Assembly: GCA_035552595.1 (NCBI GenBank)
Contig: DASZKZ010000008.1
Location: 1-5,527 of the forward strand
Length of the DNA: 5,527 nt
Direction: 5' to 3'
From: Aeolococcus sp035552595
Lineage (GTDB): Bacteria; Chloroflexota; Dormibacteria; Aeolococcales; Aeolococcaceae
Shown here: piece after piece, positions 1 to 5,527 of the stretch
Position numbering within the stretch: position 1 is the stretch's first letter
Layout of the letters: every line of letters begins with the position of its first letter
Made by a program: the position numbers and the translations under genes
The notes under the pieces: generated by a model
The model's database searches: none
The model's input: the letters and a program-made list of their open reading frames with translations, nothing else
What the model was told of the DNA's origin: nothing

Positions 1-7
1 CCCACCG

Positions 8-826
8 TCAGAGGTTGAACGGCGCCTGGAACGAGTACTGGTTGAGCAGGGTGATCTCGTTGCTGATGAGCAGGAACCCGAAGCCGAGCAGGAGCACCCC
101 GGCGACGATGTTGATCACCCCCATGCGCCGGTTCACCGCCCGGATGACGTTCTGCATGCGGTCGGCCAGCACCGCCACCAGCAGGAAGGGCACCGCCAGC
201 CCGGCGCAGTACAGCAGCATGAAGGGCAGGCCGGCGAAGTCGCCGCTCACCGCCAGCTGGAGGATGGCTCCCAGCTGCGCACCGATGCACGGCGTCCACC
301 CCAGCGCGAAGGTGATGCCGAGCAGGAAGGCCCCCACCGAGCCTGCCATCGGCGTCGAGTGGATGCGCCAGTCGCGCATCAGCAGGGGGATGCGGATCAC
401 TCCCATCGTCTGCAGGGCGAGCACGATGATGACGGCGCCGGCGACCCGGTTGACCGCCACCTGGTGGTGGAGCAGGAAGGTGACCTCGAGCGCCTGGAGG
501 ACGTAGAAGAGCGCGACGAACACCACCATGAAGCCGGCCACGAAGGCCACCCCGTTGCCGAGGATGGGGACACGTGCCGCAGCCCCCGCGGCCACGCTCA
601 CCGTCCGCGGCGCCGGCCCCGCCCGCATCGTCGCCGCCCCGCCCCCGCCCGCTCCCGCCGCCACCAGCGCCGCCGCGGGCTCCGCCTCGGTCACGACCCC
701 CTGGGAGGCCCGGCCGCCGAGGTACGCCGCGTAGGCGGGCACCAGGGGGAAGACGCACGGGGACAGGAAGGAGACCAGCCCGGCCAGGAAGGCCAGCGGG
801 TACGACGGACCGATCAGCGCGAGCAT
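8..826 (-). CDS. ccdA: CcdA/DsbD-family cytochrome c biogenesis (thiol-electron transport) membrane protein
   Basis: This 272-residue integral membrane protein should carry electrons from cytoplasmic thioredoxin across the membrane to extracytoplasmic thiol proteins, as CcdA does for apocytochrome c and TlpA/ResA-like partners. The sequence shows the two family Cys-Pro motifs: SPCVFPLVP (Cys24) in the first membrane helix and GWTPCIG (Cys180) in the fourth. These are the expected redox pair; Cys207 is an extra cysteine in helix 5. About six hydrophobic segments are visible, near residues 8-35, 92-114, 127-148, 162-191, 197-221 and 235-257. It is somewhat longer than a typical CcdA of about 240 residues, because of an Ala/Gly-rich stretch (about 39-88) between helices 1 and 2. 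The ATG has a good Shine-Dalgarno 7 nt upstream. It follows the propeller gene by 31 bp on the same strand, so co-transcription is likely. Redox or cytochrome maturation partners may lie beyond the left edge. The family call is firm; the physiological target is unknown. Confidence 0.93.
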   Translation of the reverse strand: MLALIGPSYPLAFLAGLVSFLSPCVFPLVPAYAAYLGGRASQGVVTEAEPAAALVAAGAGGGGAATMRAGPAPRTVSVAAGAAARVPILGNGVAFVAGFMVVFVALFYVLQALEVTFLLHHQVAVNRVAGAVIIVLALQTMGVIRIPLLMRDWRIHSTPMAGSVGAFLLGITFALGWTPCIGAQLGAILQLAVSGDFAGLPFMLLYCAGLAVPFLLVAVLADRMQNVIRAVNRRMGVINIVAGVLLLGFGFLLISNEITLLNQYSFQAPFNL

Positions 827-833
827 GCGGCCA

Positions 834-837
834 TCCT
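834..837 (-). promoter_or_regulatory. Ribosome binding site of the ccdA-like gene
   Basis: On the minus strand the sequence reads TAGGATGGCCGC directly before the ATG, placing AGGA 7 nt from the start. It lies in the 31-bp gap after the propeller gene and supports the ATG at 824-826 as the true start. Confidence 0.6.
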
Positions 838-857
838 ACGCGCGCCCCCGGCTCCGC

Positions 858-2177
858 CTACGGCGGCCCTTCGACGTAGTAGCGCTGCCGCCAGCGCACC
901 AGCAGGTAGGCGAGCGAGAGCAGCAGCAGCACCTCGAACACCAGCGGCACCGGCCAGTGGAACGCGGACGAGAGGAACGTGCCGGCCCCGCCGCCGCTGG
1001 TCGCCGTCGGCGGGGCCACGGGAGTCGCCGGCGCCGCCCGCGGGGTCGGCTTGGGGGTGGCCAGGGTCGCCGGGATGGGCTGCCCGGGGGCCTCGGCCAC
1101 GAGCGGCGGCGGCACCGGCGCGGAGGCGTCGATCTCGCTGAAGGCCACCCCTCCGGAGGCGGGGTCGACCGCCGCCACCACCGTCGGCGGGGTGGTCTGC
1201 TCGACGGCGATGCTCTCCACCTCGCGGACCTGGGTGGGCAGCCCGGCGTCGGCCACGGTGAAGCTGGCGCCGCCGTCGGTGGAGCGGAGAAGGTCGCCGC
1301 CGTTGCTGCCCCCCTGGTCGGCGCCGGCGTACACCAGGGTGGGGTCGAGGGGGCTGAACACCGCGGTGGTCAGGGTGAGGTTCTCGGGAACGCCGGTGCT
1401 CGCCGTCCACGTCGAGCCCCCGTCGCCGCTGCGAAACGACCCCTTGCTCGTGGTCGCCACCAGCGGCCGCTTGGGCACCGAGTTGGACAGCGGCCCGGCC
1501 GCGACCGAGGTCACCACCGCCGACGAGGGCAGCCCGCTCTGCAGCGACTGCCAGCCCGACCCGGACACGCCATAGCGGAAGAGGTAGCCGTTGGAGACGT
1601 CACCGCGGTCGGTGGCGGCGACCAGCACCAGCGAGGGTGTGTTGGCGGCGACAGCCAGCGAGGAGATCGAGTACTGGTCGAGCCCGCCGTCGTGCCAGGC
1701 GGTGCCGTCGGGGCTCAGCTCCACCCCGTGGTTGGTGCCCGCGGCGATGCCGTCGAGGCCGAAGGCCATGACCCGCACGGTCCGGTCGGAGAGGCCCGTC
1801 GACGTGCTCGTCCAGGTGGCCCCCGCATCCGTGCTCAGGTAGACACCGGAGCCGTCGGTGCCCGCGAAGATGCGCGTGGGGTTGCGGGCGTCGAAGCCGA
1901 CCGTCCACACCCGTACCGAGTTGAGCGTGGTGGCCGTCCAATGGGCGCCGCTGTCGGGGGTGATGTACACCCCGTGGTCGGTGCCGGCCACCACCATCCC
2001 CGCCGTGGTGGGGCTGCTCGCCAGCGACCAGACGCGCCCGCCGCCCAGGCCGGGCAGGGGGGCCGACCTGGCCCAGGCCGCGTGGCCGTCGACGGCGCCC
2101 CCCGCGGCGAACAGCATCGCCGCGGTGGTGGCGCCGAGTAGGAGGGCCGCGCGCAGGCGGCGCATTCTCATGTGCAT
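858..2177 (-). CDS. Exported, membrane-anchored BNR/Asp-box beta-propeller protein (Ycf48-like fold)
   Basis: This is a 439-residue protein from the chosen ATG. It opens with MHMRMRRLR and a hydrophobic stretch (about 9-28) ending near AAWA, which reads as a signal peptide. Seven repeats follow (about 49-351). Five carry Asp-boxes: TPDSGAHW (73-80), STDAGATW (115-122), SPDGTAW (155-161), SGDGGSTW (250-257) and STDGGASF (299-306). A Pro/Ala-rich linker (about 352-397) leads to one hydrophobic helix (about 409-428) and a basic tail RWRQRYY, so the propeller should face outward with its C-terminus inside. Such proteins are often annotated as sialidase-like or photosystem II assembly factor-like (Ycf48). 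I see no FRIP motif, so enzymatic sialidase activity is unlikely. The protein has no cysteine. An in-frame TTG at 2336 would extend it by 53 residues, but these are Pro/Arg-rich and would bury the signal peptide. Met3 or Met5 are alternative starts, and no clear Shine-Dalgarno marks any of them. The fold is well supported; the function is unknown. Confidence 0.87.
   Translation of the reverse strand: MHMRMRRLRAALLLGATTAAMLFAAGGAVDGHAAWARSAPLPGLGGGRVWSLASSPTTAGMVVAGTDHGVYITPDSGAHWTATTLNSVRVWTVGFDARNPTRIFAGTDGSGVYLSTDAGATWTSTSTGLSDRTVRVMAFGLDGIAAGTNHGVELSPDGTAWHDGGLDQYSISSLAVAANTPSLVLVAATDRGDVSNGYLFRYGVSGSGWQSLQSGLPSSAVVTSVAAGPLSNSVPKRPLVATTSKGSFRSGDGGSTWTASTGVPENLTLTTAVFSPLDPTLVYAGADQGGSNGGDLLRSTDGGASFTVADAGLPTQVREVESIAVEQTTPPTVVAAVDPASGGVAFSEIDASAPVPPPLVAEAPGQPIPATLATPKPTPRAAPATPVAPPTATSGGGAGTFLSSAFHWPVPLVFEVLLLLSLAYLLVRWRQRYYVEGPP
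1125..2033 (-). repeat. Seven degenerate beta-propeller repeats within the BNR-like protein
   Basis: The protein repeats a pattern of a hydrophobic strand, a short variable stretch, a V-x-A-G-T-like strand, a G-V-Y/L strand and an Asp-box. Repeats begin near nt 2033 (VWSLASSP), 1910 (VWTVGFDA), 1778 (VRVMAFGL), 1667 (ISSLAVAA), 1514 (VTSVAAGP), 1373 (LTTAVFSP) and 1220 (VESIAVEQ), spaced 37 to 51 residues. Repeats 4 and 7 lack a recognisable Asp-box. Seven units match a closed seven-bladed propeller. This is a protein-level repeat; I do not see long identical DNA copies. Confidence 0.75.
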
Positions 2178-2268
2178 CGCAATGGGGCTTGGTGCGGGCG
2201 CTGGAGGTCGCGTGAGGGACGGCGCCCCGCGGTGTGGGAGACGGCCCCCGGACCGTCGCGTCGAGTTG

Positions 2269-2277
2269 AGGATAGCA
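2269..2277 (-). promoter_or_regulatory. Candidate extended -10 element for the propeller-ccdA unit
   Basis: The minus strand reads TGCTATCCT, a match to the TGn plus TAnnnT pattern of extended -10 promoters. It would give a leader of roughly 85 nt before the ATG at 2177. The hexamer 17 bp further upstream reads CCGTCG and is not a good -35 match. In GC-rich DNA a single such match is weak evidence. Confidence 0.28.
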
Positions 2278-2384
2278 GCGCCCGGCGTTCGCGACGGCTC
2301 CTTCACCGGCCCGATGCGCAGTCGTTGAACTGGCAACGTCCCGCCTCCGCCACCTCCGGGCCGAGATCGTGACCGCCGTCCGGT

Positions 2385-2390
2385 AAGGTG
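2385..2390 (+). promoter_or_regulatory. Ribosome binding site of the ABC ATPase gene (overlaps a -10-like hexamer)
   Basis: AAGGTG sits 8 nt before the ATG at 2399, a usual Shine-Dalgarno spacing, and supports that start. The overlapping TAAGGT (2384-2389) also fits the TAnnnT pattern of actinobacterial -10 elements. If used as such, transcription would begin only a few bases before the ATG. The ribosome-binding role is preferred. Confidence 0.55.
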
Positions 2391-2398
2391 CAGCCGTC

Positions 2399-3136
2399 AT
2401 GGTCACCGAGCAGGCGGTGGCGGCCCGCACCACCGACGCCGTCAAGGTGTACGGCCGCGGCGACGCCGTGGTGCGCGCGCTCGACGGCATCTCGGTGAGC
2501 TTCGCCAAGGGCCAGTTCACCGCCATCATGGGCCCGTCGGGATCGGGCAAGTCGACGCTGCTGCACTGCGTCGCCGGCCTCGACCGGCTCACCTCCGGCG
2601 AGGTGTTCATCGGCGACGTCGAGCTCAGCTCACTCGGTGACCGCCAGCTCACCCTGCTGCGCCGCGTCAAGGTGGGCTTCATCTTCCAGTCCTTCAACCT
2701 CGTCCCCACCCTCTCGGCGGAGGACAACATCGTCCTCCCGCTCACCATCGCCGGCCGCAAGCCCGATCCCGCCGCCCTCGCCGAGGTGGTGCGCATCACC
2801 GGGCTTGGCGACCGCCTCCGCCACCGCCCCAACGAGCTCTCCGGAGGCCAGCAGCAGCGCGTCGCCGCCGCCCGCGCGCTGGCCAGCCAGCCGGAGATCA
2901 TCTTCGCCGACGAGCCCACCGGCAACCTCGACTCCAGGTCGAGCACCGAGCTGCTCGACTTTCTCAGCCGGGCCGTCTCCAGCCTGGGACAGACGATCGT
3001 CATGGTGACCCACGATCCCCTGGCGGCGGCGCACGCCGACCGGATCGTCTTCCTCGCCGACGGCCGTGTCGTCGACGAGATGCACGCGCCCACCGCGGAC
3101 ACCGTGCTCGACGTCATGCGCCACCTCGGTGACTGA
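2399..3136 (+). CDS. ABC transporter ATP-binding protein, MacB/LolD-type
   Basis: This 245-residue cytoplasmic ATPase should power the permease encoded just downstream. All the nucleotide-binding elements are present in order: a probable A-loop Tyr18, Walker A GPSGSGKST (45-53), Q-loop Gln97 in FQSFNLVPTL, signature LSGGQQQR (147-154), Walker B IIFADEP with catalytic Glu172, the D-loop in GNLDS, and H-loop His205 in VTHD. The FQSFNLVPTL stretch and the DEPTGNLDS segment are typical of the MacB/LolD/FtsE-like group, whose partners are FtsX-type permeases; length is also typical. The ATG is preceded by AAGGTG at 8 nt. Its stop lies 22 bp before the permease start, consistent with an operon. No residue needed for ATP hydrolysis seems to be missing. 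The family is certain, but the transported substrate is not known from the sequence. Confidence 0.96.
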   Translation: MVTEQAVAARTTDAVKVYGRGDAVVRALDGISVSFAKGQFTAIMGPSGSGKSTLLHCVAGLDRLTSGEVFIGDVELSSLGDRQLTLLRRVKVGFIFQSFNLVPTLSAEDNIVLPLTIAGRKPDPAALAEVVRITGLGDRLRHRPNELSGGQQQRVAAARALASQPEIIFADEPTGNLDSRSSTELLDFLSRAVSSLGQTIVMVTHDPLAAAHADRIVFLADGRVVDEMHAPTADTVLDVMRHLGD

Positions 3137-3158
3137 CGCGCGATGAGCGGCTGAGCCC

Positions 3159-5527
3159 GTGCTCGAGATCAGCCTGCGCAGCCTGCTCAGCCACAAGCTC
3201 CGGCTGGCGCTGACCACCCTGGCGGTGATCCTCGGGGTCTCGTTCGTGGCCGGCACCTTCATCCTCACCGACACCATCAACGCCACCTTCACGAGCATCT
3301 TCGACGCCGCCAACGCGGGCGTGGCGGTGACCGTGCACGGCCATCAGATCGCCGGGCAGACCAGCAGCATCGGCGGGGCGCGCAACCTGCCGGTGCCGAC
3401 CTCGCTGCTCAGCACCGTGCGCGGCGTGGGCGGTGTCAAGGACGCGGTCGGCAGCCTCTTCCGCACCGGCGCCACCCTGATCGGCAGCGACGGCAAGCCC
3501 ATCGGGGGCAACGGGCCGCCGACCTTCGGGGCCAGCTGGATCGCCGATCCGGAGATCTCGCCGTACCACCTGCGCAGCGGCACCGCGCCGCGGCAGGCCG
3601 GCGACGTGGTGGTCGACGCCGGCACCGCCGCCAGGCATCACATCGCGGCCGGGCAGTCGATCCCCATCGTCTTCGCGGGCGGGGTGGAGGAGCACTTCAC
3701 GGTCACGGGCATCGCCGGCTACGGCACCTCCGACAACCTCGCCGGCGCCACCATCACGCTGTTCACCGAGGCCACCGCCGAGCGCGTCCTCGAGGGCCAC
3801 GACAAGTACGACAGCATCCTCGCCAGCGCGCAGCCCGGTGTCACCGATCTGACCCTGCGCGACCGCATCGCCGCCGAGCTGAGCGACCGCGCGCCCTACG
3901 CGGAGGCGGCCACCGGGCAGGCCGCGGCGGCCGCCGCCGAGCAGAGCACCGAGGCCACCATCAACACCTTCATCGGCACGCCGCTGCTGGTGTTCGCGTT
4001 CATCTCGCTGTTCGTCGGCTGCTTCCTGATCATCAACACCTTCAACATCCTGGTGGCGCAGCGCACCCGCGAGCTGGCGCTGCTGCGCGCTCTGGGGGCG
4101 ACCCGCGCGCAGGTGCTCAGGTCGGTGCTCGCCGAGGCCGCGGTGACCGGGTTCGTCGCCTCGATCCTCGGTTTTGTGGTGGGCATCCTGATCGCGTCGC
4201 TGCTGATCTCGCTGTTCGGCTCGACAGCCACCACCGGCCTCGCCCTGCTACCGCGCACCGTCATCATCGCGGTGGTGGTCGGCACCGTCGTCACGGTGGT
4301 GGCGGCGACGCTGCCGGCGCGGCGCGCCACCCGCATCGCCCCGGTGGCGGCGCTGGCGGAGGCGCTCCCCGAGACACAGGAGCTGCCGCGCCGGCGGATC
4401 ATCGCCGGCGCCGTCATCCTGGCCCTGGGCTGCGCGTGCCTGGTCGCCGGGCTGTTCACCGGCACCGGCTCGGCGCTGCAGCTGGTCGGCGCCGGCTTCC
4501 TCGCCGTCTTCGTCGGTGTGGCCCTGCTGGCTCCGCTGCTGGTGCGGCCCGTGGCCACCGCGCTGGGGTGGCCGGTGCGCAGGCTGCGCGGTGCCGCCGG
4601 GCTGCTCGCCGGCGAGAACGCGCGCCGCAATCCCCGCCGCACCGCGCTCACCGCCGCCGCGCTGATGATCGGGCTGGCGCTGGTGACCTGCGTCGCGGTG
4701 CTCACCGACTCGGTGCGGGCGTCGACCAACAACGCCATCGCGGGCGCCTTCCGCGCCGACTTCATCGTCTTCGAGCAGGGACCGTCGTTCAACACCCAGG
4801 CCGCCGGCACGCTGCGCCGCGACTCCAAGCTCAGCGACGTCACCGAGGTGCGGGGCACGTCGGTGCTCATCGAGGGGAGCTCGCAGGACATCGCCGCCAT
4901 CGACCCCTCCCACCTCAGCAGCGTGCTGTCATTGACCATGCAGGGCGGGGACGCTTCGGCGATCGCCGCCACCGACACCGCCATCGTCGACTCCAGCGAG
5001 GCCACCTCGTCGAACCTCCACGTCGGCGAGGTGGTGTCGTTCAACTTCCCGCAGGGGGCCACCGTGCCGGTGCGCGTCGGCGGCATCTACAAGACCAACG
5101 CGCTGGTCAGCGGCTACCTGGTGTCGCTGGCGACGATGCAGCCTCAGGTGCCCAATGCCCGCGACGACCTGGTGCTGGCCAATGCCGCGCCCGGTGTCTC
5201 GCAGGCCGCCGCGGAGGCGTCCCTGCACAAGGATGTGTCCGCGTATCCGCTGCTGCTCGCCAAGAGCCGCGACGAGTACCGCGCCTTCGTCGGCGCCGCG
5301 CTGGACAGCTTCCTCAACCTGATCACCACGCTGCTCGCCTTCGCCATCATCATCGCGGTGCTGGGCATCGCCAACACGCTGGCGCTGAGCGTGCTGGAGC
5401 GCACCCGCGAGCTCGGCCTGCTGCGCGCGCTGGGCATGACCCGATCACAAACACGCTCGATGGTGCGCTGGGAGTCGGTGATCATCTCGCTGCTCGGCGC
5501 CGTGCTCGGGCTGGTGGTGGGCACCGG
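3159..5527 (+). CDS. Two-half FtsX/MacB-type ABC transporter permease (C-terminus beyond window)
   Basis: The frame is open from GTG 3159 to the right edge, giving 789 complete residues. Such permeases are usually about 840-860 residues, so only the last membrane segment or two are probably missing. Layout by residue: helix 1 (16-36), extracytoplasmic MacB_PCD-like domain (about 37-272), helices 2-4 (275-297, 329-353, 367-387), two linking helices (414-433, 441-463), helix 7 (497-517), second extracytoplasmic domain (about 519-716), helix 8 (718-745) and part of helix 9 (from about 773). Each half carries the coupling motif RTREL-x-LLRALG (302-313 and 748-759). The start is tightly fixed: an in-frame TGA lies at 3144-3146, and GTG gives LEISLRSLLSHKLRLALTTL, the normal opening of this family. 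No strong Shine-Dalgarno is visible, so translational coupling to the ATPase gene is plausible. One such chain plus two ATPase subunits should form the complex. A mechanotransmission or export role is inferred from the family; the substrate is unknown. Confidence 0.93.
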   Translation, partial: MLEISLRSLLSHKLRLALTTLAVILGVSFVAGTFILTDTINATFTSIFDAANAGVAVTVHGHQIAGQTSSIGGARNLPVPTSLLSTVRGVGGVKDAVGSLFRTGATLIGSDGKPIGGNGPPTFGASWIADPEISPYHLRSGTAPRQAGDVVVDAGTAARHHIAAGQSIPIVFAGGVEEHFTVTGIAGYGTSDNLAGATITLFTEATAERVLEGHDKYDSILASAQPGVTDLTLRDRIAAELSDRAPYAEAATGQAAAAAAEQSTEATINTFIGTPLLVFAFISLFVGCFLIINTFNILVAQRTRELALLRALGATRAQVLRSVLAEAAVTGFVASILGFVVGILIASLLISLFGSTATTGLALLPRTVIIAVVVGTVVTVVAATLPARRATRIAPVAALAEALPETQELPRRRIIAGAVILALGCACLVAGLFTGTGSALQLVGAGFLAVFVGVALLAPLLVRPVATALGWPVRRLRGAAGLLAGENARRNPRRTALTAAALMIGLALVTCVAVLTDSVRASTNNAIAGAFRADFIVFEQGPSFNTQAAGTLRRDSKLSDVTEVRGTSVLIEGSSQDIAAIDPSHLSSVLSLTMQGGDASAIAATDTAIVDSSEATSSNLHVGEVVSFNFPQGATVPVRVGGIYKTNALVSGYLVSLATMQPQVPNARDDLVLANAAPGVSQAAAEASLHKDVSAYPLLLAKSRDEYRAFVGAALDSFLNLITTLLAFAIIIAVLGIANTLALSVLERTRELGLLRALGMTRSQTRSMVRWESVIISLLGAVLGLVVGT
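4062..4106 (+). repeat. First copy of the duplicated coupling-helix motif in the permease
   Basis: This stretch encodes RTRELALLRALGATR (residues 302-316), the cytoplasmic segment after helix 2 that should contact the ATPase. It matches 37 of 45 bases with the second copy at 5400-5444, reflecting the tandem-duplicated architecture. Confidence 0.75.
5400..5444 (+). repeat. Second copy of the duplicated coupling-helix motif in the permease
   Basis: This stretch encodes RTRELGLLRALGMTR (residues 748-762), the counterpart of residues 302-316, placed 446 residues further on, after helix 8. It shows that both halves keep an ATPase-contact segment. Confidence 0.75.

Larger units (their letters stand above)
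2178..2398. other. Divergent intergenic region between the propeller/ccdA and ABC transporter units
   Basis: These 221 bp separate the two divergent starts and must hold the promoters of both units unless one is leaderless. What can be seen is an extended -10-like element for the minus unit (2269-2277), an 8-bp inverted repeat, CCGTCGCG at 2253-2260 and CGCGACGG at 2290-2297, flanking it, and an AAGGTG before the ABC gene. No convincing small gene, RNA gene or riboswitch is visible. Confidence 0.6.

Noticed and set aside
359..1141. Plus-strand open frame (about 260 codons) across the ccdA and propeller genes
   Set aside because: It is antisense to both genes and the junction between them, and encodes a His/Arg/Pro-rich sequence with no family pattern.
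825..2141. Long open frame on the plus strand (about 438 codons)
   Set aside because: It is antisense to the propeller gene and gives a Gly/Arg/His-rich product typical of shadow frames; the minus-strand frame has the signal peptide, repeats and membrane anchor.
858..2177. Sialidase (neuraminidase) enzyme
   Set aside because: Asp-boxes are present, but I see no FRIP motif, and Asp-boxes also occur in many non-enzymatic propellers.
2178..2336. N-terminal extension of the propeller protein from a TTG at 2336
   Set aside because: The extra 53 residues are Pro/Arg-rich and would place the signal peptide internally; the ATG at 2177 gives a standard exported-protein start.
1600..3117. Long open frame on the minus strand (about 505 codons)
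   Set aside because: It lies antisense to the ABC ATPase, whose motifs are complete, crosses the divergent intergenic region, and runs out of frame through the propeller gene. Its product is Ser/Arg-rich with no domain-like pattern, as expected of a shadow frame in GC-rich DNA.
3143..3154. Tiny open frame ATG-AGC-GGC-TGA between the ATPase and the permease
   Set aside because: Three codons are too few to support a gene; such short frames are common by chance.
3896..5086. Long open frame on the minus strand (about 396 codons)
   Set aside because: It is wholly antisense to the permease, whose helices and duplicated motifs are clear. The translation is Ser/Thr/Ala/Arg-rich with no recognisable domain.

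Overview
The window is GC-rich, with codons mostly ending in G or C and very short gaps inside gene pairs. It looks like ordinary chromosomal DNA from a high-GC, probably soil-type bacterium. An actinobacterium or a relative such as Dormibacterota/Chloroflexota is my inference from gene style alone; no taxonomic marker is present. I see no tRNA, rRNA, insertion sequence, CRISPR array or phage-like gene.

The layout is two divergent gene pairs around a 221-bp intergenic region (2178-2398). The minus-strand unit reads leftward. First comes an exported, cysteine-free, seven-repeat beta-propeller protein with Asp-boxes (BNR/Ycf48-like) and a C-terminal membrane anchor (858-2177). After 31 bp comes a CcdA/DsbD-family thiol-electron transporter (8-826), which ends just inside the left edge. 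The plus-strand unit reads rightward. It holds a MacB/LolD-type ABC ATPase (2399-3136) and, after 22 bp, a large two-half FtsX/MacB-type permease (3159 onward) that runs off the right edge after 789 complete codons.

The minus unit probably works at the outer face of the cytoplasmic membrane. CcdA passes reducing equivalents outward to an extracytoplasmic thioredoxin-like or cytochrome c maturation partner, and the propeller protein may be an assembly factor or scaffold there; that partnership is a hypothesis from adjacency. The plus unit should make one ABC complex, two ATPase copies with one pseudo-dimeric permease, of the mechanotransmission or export type. Its substrate cannot be read from the sequence.

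I did not find a clearly new system. The points most worth checking are the propeller-CcdA pairing, the unusually long Ala/Gly-rich loop in CcdA, and the start and promoter signals around the divergent region.
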